From Globodera rostochiensis (lineage: Eukaryota > Nematoda > Chromadorea > Rhabditida > Heteroderidae), in NCBI GenBank assembly GCA_018350325.1, contig JAEVLN010000021.1, positions 806,001 through 870,000 on the forward strand: a DNA stretch of 64,000 nt. Reading direction: 5' to 3'. How positions within the stretch are numbered: position 1 is the first letter of the stretch; each line of letters opens with the position of its first letter. A program made the position numbers and the translations under genes. The notes beneath the pieces were generated by a model. It did no database searches. It was not told the DNA's origin and worked only from the letters and a program-made list of their open reading frames with translations. Below, piece after piece: positions 47,071-60,300 of this stretch.

Positions 47071-49220
47071 AACAGCGACGCTACACATAAAAAATACTCT
47101 TAAAAAAGATGGATAACAATTGAACTTATATGTGAGCAATAGTCAAATTCAATAGTTATATTTAACCCGAACAACGTTTATAAAAAGAAAAAAATAACTA
47201 AAAATTGGTTTAATTTATAATAAACAAATTATTAATTAAACGGGCTACAAATTTAATATATACCTGAAATAGAATTAAATGCTTAATGAAAAGTTATACT
47301 ATTTATTTTTACCAGCGCCGCAAATGATTAAATTCTAACAAAGTGATTGCAATGTTTAAAAAAATATGTTTGATATATAAAGACCTCAGTACATCCATAT
47401 ATAAGACAAATAGAAATATGAAACCAATAAACGCATTTAAAAATTATTTATCAATCAAATGAAAAGGAATTAATACAAAGTACTGGACATTTTAGAGAAC
47501 GAAAGTTCCATTTTGAATTATATAATAAAATTTATTAAAGCATAAATGACAAATTTAGTTTTTTAAATGAATTGATAAATTATGTATAATTAATGAAAAT
47601 ATCAAAATCAAAAAAAGTTATAAGAAATCAAGCATATAAAGATAATACAGTTAAAAACGTATGCCGCATTCAACGAGCAATTCGAAGTCACAGAGAACTG
47701 CCAACGAATATGCTCATTTATTAAATAATTTGACTTAATTAACTCCATGAAAATTTGGCATATTAAACCTTCCGATTAAAACAAACAACTCAATCATAAT
47801 TATAAAGATACTATCATTAAACATAAAATTATATTTATTCATTAAACTAAATATCAATTTTATTACAACAAATTTATGATAAATGAAAAAATAAAACTTT
47901 TTAAAAATTCAAATTCAAGTAATTGTTAGTGCTTGCTATAAAACCAATTGATCCAAGGCAAAATTATATAATTGCTTAAGAAAAATAAAGAAAACATAAC
48001 CTAATAGCTATTTGTTATTATAACAAAAAACTATTCGATTTCCAAAAAAAATTGTGAACGAATCTTCAGTGTTTTCTTGTAATCCGATCAAAGTGACGCT
48101 CAATGCAAAAGCCGCCAAACCAAATTTTATCTAAAAATAAAAATAATTTGAGTTGTTTTTAATGCCTAAATGAATGATTTTTCTTTATAGCTTGTCAGGG
48201 AAAGCCTAGCTTAACGTACGAGGAGCAATTATATAAAGCTTTTTTATCTACATATCATTTTGCTTAAATTTAAATATAAAATTAAAATTTTTTTTCTTAA
48301 TTGTATTTAAAACAATAATCATGTCAATATATTAGTTCATATCAACAAAAAGCTTAGAATAATCTTAAAATATAATAATAGCCAACTCAGTATTTATACT
48401 TTGTAAACAAATCAGCATTACAATAAAAATAATTTAATTAGATTTAATTGTGACAAATAAATAAGTATTTGAATAAGAAAAAAATATAAAACCAAATATA
48501 AATAATATTTCAAAGATAAAATTAATAAAGACTTATTGGCTTTGGTTGACTAAATTTGTCTATTAATACGTATATAAAAGAACCCGCCGGTGATGAACAG
48601 GAGGTTTGGCACTGTGCGCTAACATAATGCCAAAGCCAAAATGTAAAAATTTAATTCAATAAAATAAGTAATAACTAAAAATATAAAATGGGTGTTTTAC
48701 TTTATTAGCACGAGAAAAATGGCCATCAAATTTATAATAAAACCCAGATCATAAATTTCCTCAGACCAATAACGTAAAAAATTTTTTAATTTTTTAAATA
48801 TTATTAAAAAATCAAATTTATTTAATATAATCAATATATTGTCATATAAACAAATCTTAAATAAAAAAAAAATTACCAATATTCAATTTGGGCAATCTTC
48901 AATTGCTTATATAAAACGAGAAAACATGCGAGACGACATCAAAATTGCAGTCAGGACTCCTTGGCGGGGGACGTGATTCTGGATAATAAATCAAAAAAAT
49001 TAAAAGTAGAAAAAAAATTGAAAAGAAATGGAGAGCTGACAAATCTTGATGGTTTTCTTGATAACAAATCATGCATAATTGTTATGAACAATATAAAAAA
49101 ATTCACCAAATTTAATGAGTAAAGTTTGTTTTAAATATTTGTCTAAAACAGTGCTCCATACCAGAAACAGATGAGAGAATAAATACAACAGAAAATTAAC
49201 ACGTTATAACCTAACGATTT

Positions 49221-49330
49221 TTCTAAATTTTAGCTGGTGCCAGGCATCATTTTTTTAATTATAGCATTAATAAATTTTAATAAAATAAATAAATTAACTA
49301 AGGATTTTTTTAAAGCTCAGTTACGAGTCA
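49221..49330 (+). repeat. dispersed repeat, partner of 46,956-47,070
   Basis: Second copy, containing AGCTGGTGCCAGGC and ending AAAGCTCAGTTACGAGTC. Confidence 0.8.
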
Positions 49331-49376
49331 TGGACTCTTTGCAGAAACAGGAAAGCGAGCAAATACATGTTCAAAT

Positions 49377-49475
49377 CTTAATGGATGATTACCCAAAATA
49401 AATCTTAATGGATGATTACCCAAAATAAATTTAATGGATGATTACCCAAAATAAATCTTAATGGATGATTACCCT
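49377..49475. repeat. 27-bp tandem repeat, four units
   Basis: CTTAATGGATGATTACCC plus AAAATAAAT repeats four times (AATGGATG at 49,380, 49,407, 49,433 and 49,460), with a one-base deletion in one unit. Confidence 0.9.
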
Positions 49476-51148
49476 TTTTGTGAAAGAAACAATTATAAAC
49501 GGTTAAATACACCCACTAGAGATCAAATACATCTTTTTTATTAACATGCTCGCATATTTAAATAAGATAAATTAAAATTATAATCTAATAAAAATAATAA
49601 TAACAAAGACCATGAAATTTTGTAATTATTTATAGGTATATATGAAGATTATGCGGTAAACAATTGATATAATTATGTTTTTTAATAAATAGTGACGTAG
49701 TTTAGTATCATTACAATTAAATTGAAAGATAAAATCGCAATTATAATTTCGAAGGCATAACATTACTCGATTTGCGCTCTTCGAAGGCCTCAGCTGGAAA
49801 AGCGAAAGCCTATAGTTACATTGATTTTTTATTTATTACGAGTTGAGCATCATTTTGGAAAAATATTAATTAGACGCTTAAGATTTTATAATAAAAATAA
49901 ACAATATTACTTGGACATAAGTATTTGCATTAATTTTTGATAAATAATAATGTATAACGATTTTATTGCGCTTAATTTATGATAACATTCGGAATAAAAT
50001 CACAAAAATACACAAGTTGGGGATGATGATTTGTGATGTCCAACATATCCTTTGAAGGAACAAGTATTAATTTTAAAACAATACTAAAATCAATAATGCA
50101 TTAACCATTAAAAAGTGTGAGAGTACTTCAATTAATAAAAATTTAATTTTAATATTTTCAAAATATTTTATTAAGTCATTTATAAAAACAATTATTTGCA
50201 TATACCCAAAAAAGATTGAATAACATTATTATTTAAACAAATAATGCATAATAAATTAAAATTTTGCAAATGAAAAAATTTAAAGTCAATTATGCGGTAT
50301 TTGGATTTGGAATCGCTTTTTGTTAGTATGTCTTTTAAACATGGAAAATTGTCAAACACATCCTGAAAAGGTTTAATTATTTAATTTAAATTAATAATAA
50401 TTAAAGGCTAAGGTTCCAAAATTAAACTGAATAAAAGACTTTTCACTTAAAGAAATATTTTAAAAATTCCATTTAAACAATATTAATCATTTAAAAATAT
50501 TTTTTGATTCACCCTAAAAAGCTAGGTCTCACGTCAACCCTCAAACATGAAAAAATATCAAAATAAGCATAAAAATAAAATAAATAATAGTGCAAAATAT
50601 TTATAATTTTTGATTATATTCGGGAAAACGAAAAATAAAAAGAATCTGTATAAGATAAAAAGAGATGACAAAGAATTAATGCTTTTAACCTGCCTATCAA
50701 CTGTAAAACAACATATTAAAAGAATAAATTTATTCAAATAATTTAAAGTAAAGTAGTGTAAGCGAATTACAACAGAAAAGATCTTAAGCTTAGTTGACAA
50801 TATACACTAACTACTAAAAATTTAATTTATTAAAAATTCTGATTATCCCAAAAGGGATACCGTTTAACTTACAAATAATAAAACAAATTGTTTATAAAAT
50901 AGTTTCTGTTGGAAAACCATGGGAACTTTAATAAAATAAACCAATAAATTTTGCTAAAAAATTAGACACGCTAACCATTTCCAAGCCAATGAGGCATGGC
51001 CTTACCATTTTCTACGCCACCAGAGAGTTTTGCCAAACGCTTTTTCTAATAAACAATTAAACCAATATTAATTCTTGCTAAAAAATACTATTAAAAATTT
51101 TAAAACTCTTGAAAGCAAGCAACAGTGAAGGAGAAAGCAATACAAAAC

Positions 51149-52206
51149 TACCGTATTTTTCCTATTAGTAACCCCCTCTCCATTTGAAACCCCCTCTCTA
51201 ATTGTGACCCCCCCTCGAGGGGGGTTTGAAAAATAGTAACCCCCTCTCCATTTGAAACCCCCTCCCTAATTGTGACCCCCTCCCTCTTCCAAGCCGTGAT
51301 AAGTCCCGGGATTCGAACCCGCAATACAACAACCGATTTGCAAAAAGACAAACCACATGATACCGAAATAAGGTTGTATTTTTGCCATTTACTATTTACT
51401 TTAAAAATTTAGCATTTACTAATAAAAAAATAAGTGACGAAGAATCGGCGAAAATTTCGAAATCGCAACTTCATCAAATCCCATTCAATTAAGGAAACAA
51501 GTCGATGCTTTAAAATAGATAGTCAGAACATCAGAGAATAGTGAAAGCAAAAGCAAAACTGTTCTTTTTGCAGGGAGATTGGTTGTCATTGTTAAAAAAA
51601 TTGAGTGCAACTTTCCGATTCCTTTTTTCTTAATTTTTAATAAAATTACCTATTTTGTAGGGAATCAAAATATGGAAAACGTTAGAGACTTGACGGTGCT
51701 GGACGGGCTCCCTCCCGGACAATGCGTCAATGATTATTAAAAGTCGTGAAAAAAATTTTTCTGCATAAATTGACCTCCATTTCAACACCGGTTTTGATCC
51801 CCGAACTCGAATTCAAACTTTTTTTCAAAAATTATATTCCAAAAATTATTTGCCCTCAAAATTATGCAAAAAGCACAAAATAAAACGAAAACAATCTAGC
51901 CCTGAACTTGTAACTCCATTTTATTCAAATACAGCCGCGGTTGCTCTTGATTTGACCAATCTCTAATGCGCTTCCTATCCAAATTTTATCAAAATTCAAA
52001 TTCCACATGCTTTTTGTTATTACAAAAATTTATTTTGGTTCAGAAAAATAATATAAAATTTCAAATCATGTAAATAATTTTCAAAATAATACATTGAAAA
52101 ATAGTAACCCCCTCTCCATTTGAAACCCCCTCTCTAATTGTGACCCCCCCTCGAGGGGGGTTTGAACAATAGTAACCCCGGGGTTACTAATAGGAAAAAT
52201 ACGGTA
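51149..52206. mobile_element. TA-flanked inverted-repeat DNA transposon
   Basis: The ends are exact complements for 25 bp: CCGTATTTTTCCTATTAGTA then ACCCC at 51,151 and its reverse at 52,180-52,204. A TA stands on each side (51,149-51,150; 52,205-52,206). TA duplications are typical of Tc1/mariner-type insertions, though PIF-like elements (TNA) are also possible. Inside the termini a C-rich unit of about 69 bp occurs twice at the left end and once at the right, in the same direction. It contains a palindrome ACCCCCCCTCGAGGGGGGT. At about 51,306-51,320 the sequence GGGATTCGAACCCGC reads as a Pol III B box on the minus strand. No transposase is visible. ATG at about 51,672 begins a 22-codon frame (MENVRDLTVLDGLPPGQCVN..) after TTTTGTAG, acceptor-like. 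Confidence 0.85.
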
Positions 52207-54143
52207 ATTGAAAATTATAATTTGTTACTTGAATCAATTCTAGATTAAAAAAAAATTAATGAATAATTTATAAAATTAGCCAAGTCGTTATGATTATTGC
52301 TTTTATAGAAAATTTTTAATATATTAGTAACTTTAACAACAAAATAAAAAAGCTCATTTAAATAAAAACTTTTCGTCAATTATGATGAAAAAATTAAAAA
52401 TGCTAAAATGAAAAAATTTGCTAGATATTGAAAGGAAAATTAAAATCAATGATTACCATCGGGATTGATTGATGAACTTACTTTAAAAATGATTAAACGC
52501 AAGTGTTTAATGTAAGCGCTCGTGTTAGTCTAGAATTATTGTTATATTTGTTAAAATGTCTTTGATAAATTTATTGAAGTGATTTTACATTGATTAATAT
52601 TTTATTAAGTTAGATAAATTTTATTATCTTAGTAAAGTAATTATTTAACGTTTTTTGTTTTTAACCGATTAGTGTTTTATTTGCAACTTGCTAACGAGTT
52701 GTAGTTATTTTATTTGTTATTCAAAGATAACGAGCAAAAAAAACATTAATTTATTTGACATGCCGTTCGATTGATTAATATTAAAAAAATAAAATAACAT
52801 TTCGAAGATTTAATCCATCAGTGCCCAAAGAAAAAGGAAACAACAACAAAATAAAAAAAAAAAAACAGCAGGCAGAAAGCATTAAAATACTCAACAACGA
52901 AAATAACCACAAAAATTGTATTCAAAATAAAATAGTGAAATAATTAAACGTTTTAAGAAAACTAAAATGACCAAATTGACTACCTATTTTAAAATTAAAT
53001 ATAAATAAATTTAGCTTATAAAAATTTCAATTTTTAATTTACAGGAACAAACAATATGAAATTTAAAGATTAAAATAATTATTGACATTGCGCAGACGCA
53101 AACATAAATACGCAGCTATACGACAAGGCTGCGCCTGTTATGTAAAATTTATTGATTAATGTTCTCGCCAATTTTTAAACTATTAAAATTTGTTCAACCC
53201 CAAAGCGTTCTTCAGTCAAAATTGCTGAAACCTTTTATTAATTAACGATTTTAAAGAAAATTCATCAAATTTACTAAATAAGTCAATTGATTTATGTATA
53301 ATGAAAATATTTGATAAAAAGCTAATTGTTGGTTTAAAACTTAAAACCTTTTAAATAATTAAATCTGTGAGTAAAAAAACACATATTTATAAATAAGTCG
53401 TATTTGCAATTAATATATTCAACAAAATTTTATTTAAAAACCCCATTAAGAATAACTACGAGATGAAGTAAAATACTTCGATGGTTGGCCCTCGTTTGGG
53501 GTGTCAGAGCGGGCGTGCATACAAAAGCGGTTGAATTAATTTCTTAAAAATTGTGCCAAATCCCAATTTTCTTTATTAATAACGGACGGATTAATTAATG
53601 GTTTGTTAAACCACTAATAAAATTCTAAAATGTATTATTACTTTTTTTAATTTAATCGATAATAAATATGCATTTTACATAAAAAAGTAATTAACAAAAA
53701 GAATTGTATTATTAAAATTTTAATTTTATAGCTGTCCACCAAAGGAGTGAGTGAGGTGTACATGCTCAACACACTGTCTAAAACAAAATAATTAAATAAA
53801 TCTACAAACCCATTTAGTTTAATATTTCTATTAAATTTTGCTTAATGATTTTAAGAGTGAGATCTAAAAGTAATAAAATAAAAAAAATAATAACAAATTA
53901 TTTTATATTAATACTATTAAAAATCTGTTACTACAAAACAAACGCATTTAAATTAATTATTTGACAATTTATGAAGCCGGTAAAGATACCGAACTAATGC
54001 TAGTTTGTAGAAAATAAAAAAAAACAAATAAATCATTCAAAGATAAAAGTTAAAAAAGTTAAGAATAATTTAATCACAATAATACATATAATATTAATAA
54101 ATGTCTTAGTAACTGCGGATTTGAATAAAATTATTCAATAAAT

Positions 54144-54189
54144 AATAAATAAGGAAATGATTATAAATTAATAAATAAGGAAATGATTA
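54144..54189. repeat. 26-bp tandem duplication
   Basis: AATAAATAAGGAAATGATTA occurs twice, 26 bp apart. Confidence 0.8.
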
Positions 54190-54342
54190 AATTACATTCT
54201 TAGAAAAGCAAAATCCCCTTAATATAAGCGATTTGCATTTAACAATAAATTTAATTCAAAATAAATCGATTTTATTATTTCATTAATTACTGATAAAACA
54301 CCGTTAAAAAACTAATGATAATAAAAAAACATATCTTTTAAG

Positions 54343-54390
54343 TAGGGTTAGTTTTAATTGACTTTAAAAAACACGTAAATTGCCGATTAT
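54343..54390 (+). repeat. dispersed repeat shared with 55,680-55,728
   Basis: TAGGGTTAGTTTTAATTGAC, TTTAAAAAAC, then GTAAATTGCCGAT are shared by both copies 1.34 kb apart in the same direction. The two copies lie near the left and right edges of the T-rich block 54,350-55,730. Confidence 0.8.
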
Positions 54391-55679
54391 TTTTTGGTTT
54401 TATAGGCTTATGGAACTTACAATATAATATTTTTATTTTTAAAGTATACTGTCTTGGAAATAGTCAATTGAGATGATTACCACACCAACAATTTGTTTAC
54501 ATATACCTTTTCTGCCCTTCCACAAAATGCTTTACTTTTGTTTTTCTAAAGCAACTTTGCGATTTATTTATTATTTTTGAAATATGCACCAAAACAACAA
54601 ATTTATGATTCATCTGATTTGAAGGAATAAAACGCCCGTTTTTATGGGATTCAATCATTAGAGTTCAATATTTCTTAAAACAAGTAAATAGCAATATTTA
54701 ATATGTTTTTTAAATTAAGTAGGAGTGATTTTTAAAATCAAAGTTTAAACTTTTAATTAAGTTGGTTTAATCTAATTTTTTTTTTCGTTAATGACTAATA
54801 TAACTTATTGTTGCCAATAAATTAGATAATTATTATAAAAATATATTTGTTGACTGCTGTTTTATACTGTTTTATTTAGACTTTTTTATTATTTAATCAT
54901 TATTTTAATTGATTTTACATTTAAAAATTTTATTAGTTTTTGCATCTAAATTTTTGCTGAAGTCCATAAATTAACTATATGTTTTTGATTTTGTTTAAAA
55001 TTTGTTTTCTTTTGTTTTTTGGCACTTGTTTTGACTTTATATTTTTGTTGGTGTCTAATCTATTTTATCTTTTCATATTTTTTGATGGAAACTTTTATTT
55101 TTACATATTGCAAACGTTTTGCAGTGAGAATTAATGACAGCATGAATCTTATTATAGTAAAAATGTTATTTGCTGTTTCTTGATTTAATAAATATTTATT
55201 TCAATAGTTGGTTTTATCTTTTTTAGATGTCTTAAAAACATTTTACTGTATCCATTATTTGCTCTTAATAATTTAAATTTATAAATCCAGTTCGGCACTG
55301 TGAGCGCTTATTTGTAACGGCGCGGCACCCGCCAAGTTCCAGGAAACATCCAAGACGGCGCTTTTGCATAGCTACCATTTTTTGCGAATTTTTTAGCTTT
55401 TGCTGCAGGCGTCAAATTGTATGGTTTTCAAACAACTTTTGTTAAATAAATTTTATTTATTTTTTAAAATATTAAATTGTTGTAGCTTCGTTTAATATTA
55501 GACATATTAAATTCAGCGCTTGGTTTACAAAATTATAAGTTAGTTTTTTTTAAATCAAAAGTTATTTTATAAATCTTAATCACTTTTTTCATGTATTTAA
55601 GTTTTATGGTTTGTAATATGAGTTATTTTTTCATATTTATTTAATTAAAAGTTTAATTCTTTATGTATTAACTTTTAAA

Positions 55680-55728
55680 TAGGGTTAGTTTTAATTGACT
55701 TTAAAAAACCAAGTAAATTGCCGATTTT
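55680..55728 (+). repeat. dispersed repeat, partner of 54,343-54,390
   Basis: Second copy, nearly identical (CCAAGTAAATTG in place of CACGTAAATTG). Confidence 0.8.
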
Positions 55729-56499
55729 TAATATAAAATAAATACTAAATTACGTTTGTATTTAAATTAAGAAATATAAAGTTTCCAATTAAAAATAAAA
55801 CTTCAACATCGAACGTTTCGATTCATTAAAAAGTTACTGAATGCAAACCCCCCCCCCCCACCCCCCAAAAAGCGATACAACAAATAAAGCGATTGACAAA
55901 TGAGCGCAAAACATTTAAATCGAAAAGAGTAATAAAAGGAATTCATATTTATTTTATTTATTCAATTTAAGGTCGAAGCATAAAAATTAAAAAATAAAAT
56001 CATATCGTAAATTATATTGAGGAAATGACTAATGAATGATTAAATGTTGTTTTAAAGTAAATTTAACCATAGATTGATTATCACTAATATTGCAATTACC
56101 TTTTAATAAAATAAATTATACATTTTATTAGAAGGAAGAAATGGAATAATTACAAATTGAATGATAAAATGGGAAATATAAATGTTAACACGAAAATGTT
56201 ATTAAAAATATTATGTGGGACAAATAAAATTAGCTTTAAAACACACAAAATATTAAGATTTAAATAAGTGTAAGGTGGATTGTGTAATGTTGACAAATGT
56301 GTACTTTCGCTCATGTTTGGCTACGGACTAACAACATACGAGTTAGGCACACATGCGCCGTTTGCCGCAAAGTAATAAAGCTATTATCTTTATTTATCAA
56401 AAACGTCGGTGAAGCTGTTTACAAAAAACCCACGCCATTATCTTGTAAGCTTAAAACCTATGGTTTTTAATTAAAAACATCTTTAAATATAAAAACTAT

Positions 56500-56570
56500 C
56501 TCGTCCGCAATTGTCGTCCACAATTGTCGTGCGCAATTATTGTCCCGTCCGCAATTGTCGTAACACCCCG
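56500..56570. repeat. word array, GCAATTGTCG type
   Basis: CGTCCGCAATTGTCGT, CCACAATTGTCGT, GCGCAATTATTGTC and CGTCCGCAATTGTCGT follow one another. The word holds the palindrome CAATTG. It belongs with the other short-word arrays; no termini were recognised. Confidence 0.55.
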
Positions 56571-57140
56571 CAAATTAGTGGTATGTTTATAAAATAGCAT
56601 TTATAAAAATAATTTTGTTTAGGTTTATTGACTTTATGTTTTATATAATATTGAAATAGTAAAAATGTTTCTTCAATTAATTTTTAAACAAAATAATTTT
56701 CACATATTTTAAATAGCTAAGAAAATATGAGCATTTTTTCATTAAAAATTTGTGTTCTAATTTCTTTATTCAATAAGTTTGATTCATTTATAAATACAAA
56801 TTAAACCCATCAAAACAATAAAAATAGTAAAAATAGGGAGCAACCATTTTAAAACGCAGTCAAAGTCAGTGAGATGGTAAATTATTAATTACAAAAGGCG
56901 TGGAGCATGAAATATAAGCAAGGTATAAACTGATTAATACATGAATAATTTAATATTTAAAGTTGCCATTAAAATTAATTATGAAATTTTTAAATTTTGC
57001 CTTTCATTTTGGAAAAAAGCTAATTAATTGCATGAATACAGTGAGTCAGCCACTTCGAAATTCTATAATACAAATAAAATCATAAATTTTCTCAACAATA
57101 CAAGTATTCCTGTCTGACACCGCTGAAAGGTTGCATTTTT

Positions 57141-57312
57141 AAGCCAGATGTCGTGGATATGGTGGGTGAACGTACCAGAGCATACATCATTTTGAAAAAT
57201 TCAATTAATTAGCATGATAAATAATAAACTAAAATCGAATTATATACTAGATTTAAACTTATTTAAAGTGAAGAGATATAATATAAAATGTTAATAGTTT
57301 TACATAACAATC
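57141..57312 (+). repeat. diverged dispersed repeat, partner of 36,101-36,300
   Basis: Copy carrying AAGCCAGATGTC, ATTCAATTAATTAGCATGAT and TTAATAGTTT in the same order as at 36 kb. A plus-strand frame reading KPDVVDMVGERTRAYIILKN runs into TAG inside the shared part. Confidence 0.7.
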
Positions 57313-60300
57313 AATAGCCTTTTATTTAGTTTCTTAATTATAGCGCCAAGGTTTAAATTTAAAAAACACCATTTAAATTATTAAAGTAGTATTTTGGCCT
57401 ATTTAAAAATTAATATTTAAAAGTTGATAACAAATAATTTATAAAAAGTTTGCAGTCAATCAATTAAAAATTTATCCTTAATGATCATTTAAAAATATGG
57501 TTTCTTAACTAATGTTAACACAGAGATCCCCACACTGGTCATGAAAAATAAAATTAAAAGAAAATTAAAATAAATTAAAATTGACTTAATGGGTGTTTTA
57601 CCACCAATTTCTTAAGTTAATACATAAATTAAAACAATTAAATATAATACCAAAGAATATGTAAAAAAAAATATGAATAAACTAAAAGCATTATTCGACA
57701 TTTTAAATACAAAATGAACTTTTCATTTTTTTAAATGATAGATTTCGCTATACCATTTATTCTAATTTAATTCATAATTTTATTACCTACTGCTCTGACG
57801 GATAACAACTGTAAAATTTTATAGATTTCAAATACGAATGATATCCAGCAAGATCTCTTCACCCGTGGCCCGCCGGCAGAAGCCACTACATTGTTAAGGG
57901 CATTTTGTATATTTTTCTATTATACATATTTGTCAAAATTTTTAAAACTACGTTTCCAACACGGATTTTAAATTTGATTACAAATGTCCAACTAATCAAC
58001 AAAAAAATAAAAAAAATTAATGAATATCTAAATATTTATTAAAGTATAGAAAATTAAAATATAAAGATGAAAATGTTACCCATATAAATTTACAAAATAA
58101 GAAAGAAAAATCATAAGATTTGTTGATAAACCTTTCTTTGCTGTTAAGCAAATTGGCGTTTGAAATTATTTCTTATTAAAATGCATAGATTGATGCCTAT
58201 GGTGCTGCCCACATAACAAGATACTCAGATATGCTGCTTATCTTCGCTCAATTTTGTAATTTTTGTTTGAAAAAATTACTCTGAAAATAAATAGATACGA
58301 ATAAAAGTAACAATTATAAAATGATGAGTTTTTTATCGTGTTGACAATCTAGAAGGCCGCTGATCCATTATCCAGAAACTTGCGGACTTGACGCGAAAAT
58401 TAAAATGAAACACAAAAAATAATGAGGACAAACATATTTCAGAAATATTGTTTGTTTCTTATGAACTAATAAAATTTTATGTTAAACCCAAAAAATGATT
58501 TTGTAAATAAAAAAAGGATTCAACATTAAAGAATTTAAGCCAAAAAACATTTAATTAATGAAAGTTAATAAATCATTAAATAATATGTAAAAGAGCCATA
58601 ATAAGCAAACTGTCATGCGTAACTGAATATTTACATTTATGTTAATGAAATTATTTTATTCAATCTATAAATTAAATTGAGCAAAAAGTTTGCTTCATAA
58701 AACCCTCTTAATCCATATTATAATCAAATATTATTCTAAAATTCCATTTTAAAAAAATTAACAAAATATAACTGTATTTTATCCAAAGTTACTAAAAATA
58801 TTAAAAACGTTTTTTATTAAATCTTGTATAATTTTTAATTTTATTTGATCCGTTGTTTGAATAAAAGATTGCAAATAATGTAGTTAATTCTCAATTTATG
58901 ATACGCAAATAAAAAAATAAACCAATTATAAAATTTTTTTTATTCTAATTAAAATAAACTAAATTAAATGCTAAACATTTTACCTAAATTAAAATTTAAA
59001 TACATATGTAACGTAACATTTTCTCTCATTTTTTTCTTTTCATATAATTGCTACACAGAAGAGTACTGAGAAAATTTGAGGAAAATGTAAAAAAAAAAGA
59101 AAATATAAAAAGATATTATGTTAGAATAAATCCTCTGCTGCTATAGCAATGAAATATTTTCACAAAATAAAAACAAATTAAATGAATGATTAACTACAAA
59201 ATTAATTTAATGTATGGAATATGAAAGCAAGTAAGACACGTAAAATTTATTAGTCTATTTACTTAAAAATTTTGCAAAAAGGAAATAAGAGTCTGGTGCT
59301 CTCTCAACGCAGCATTTGTTATTTTCATTAAATTTATCGACTCTGCTAATTAATAATCATTAATTATTTTGAGCTTCAGACTCGGCCATATATAGGCACG
59401 TGACTTACCAGCGAGTAAGTTTTAAAATTAACATGTGAATTAAAGTATGCATGACAGTTAAGGCGATGATCTATGGATTCTCAATTTAAATACTTGTCTT
59501 ATAAAATAAGGCACACTGCCTAACGAAATGCTGCGATTCACTTTAACATTTTACTAAAATTATATTAACTATGCTGCCAGATGTATTTAAATTATTATTA
59601 CCTCTTAATTATTTAAATAATTAAAAAATTAAATTGTTAATTAAATTTTCTGCTTTAGATATAACAAAATCAAGAACATTACTTATCAGATAAAAGCACA
59701 CAAAATAATCGTACTTTTTAAAATCAGCATTCAAACAAATGTGTGGACGGATCGGAGTTATTTATGGATCAATTTAATTTAATGAACTTTTTTTATACAT
59801 GATCTCGATGAATAACTCCATTTTCGCGAACAACATAAATATTATTGAAATCTAACATTAATAAAAAAGCAAGATTTATGCAACTTTAGATATAAATAAA
59901 ATTCTGATATAAAAATAAATCAAAATGTTAAAATCAAAGACATAATCGTTTGTTTATTTTATAAGAAATTTATATTTAAAAGATATTTTTCTAAGGCAAG
60001 TTATTATATATAACTCTTTAAATTTTAATTTAAAAGACCATATGTTCCGCGCAATGTGGTCAATCCAAATTTAATTTCGCCCAGCACACCGTTTTATTTA
60101 TTATATTTTAATTATAATTTAATCAATAGAATGAAGTTTTTTTAAATTTATTTTGATTTATTTTTATTTTAACTAAAATGATTAATATGTAGAGATTAGT
60201 TTTTGATGAAAATAGTTACTTTTATATTTTATATCCTAGTATTTTGAAACAGTTCGCTTTTCGGGCTCAAATACTTGAAATTTAAAAAAATAATAGAAGA

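Larger units (their letters stand above)
47071..51148. other. A-rich DNA without recognisable genes
   Basis: A-rich throughout apart from the two repeats listed within it. Balanced islands lie near 47,660-47,710, 48,060-48,120, 48,580-48,640, 48,930-48,980 and 49,765-49,815. Minus-strand frames of 60-80 codons here are rich in Phe, Leu, Ile and Lys, as translated AT-rich DNA is. No gene supported. Confidence 0.5.
52207..56490. other. AT-rich DNA without recognisable genes
   Basis: A-rich to about 54,350, T-rich to about 55,730, then A-rich. It has a C homopolymer run with one A at 55,849-55,866 (CCCCCCCCCCACCCCCC). Balanced islands lie near 53,085-53,140, 53,470-53,530, 55,290-55,370 and 56,320-56,360. 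Confidence 0.5.

Noticed and set aside
49377..49475. Possible CRISPR-like array
   Set aside because: Units are directly contiguous 27-bp tandem copies without variable spacers, and the context is eukaryotic.
51306..51345. tRNA gene at GGGATTCGAACCCGC
   Set aside because: Only a B-box-like T arm is present. No acceptor stem or D arm could be paired, so it is treated as part of the TA-flanked element.
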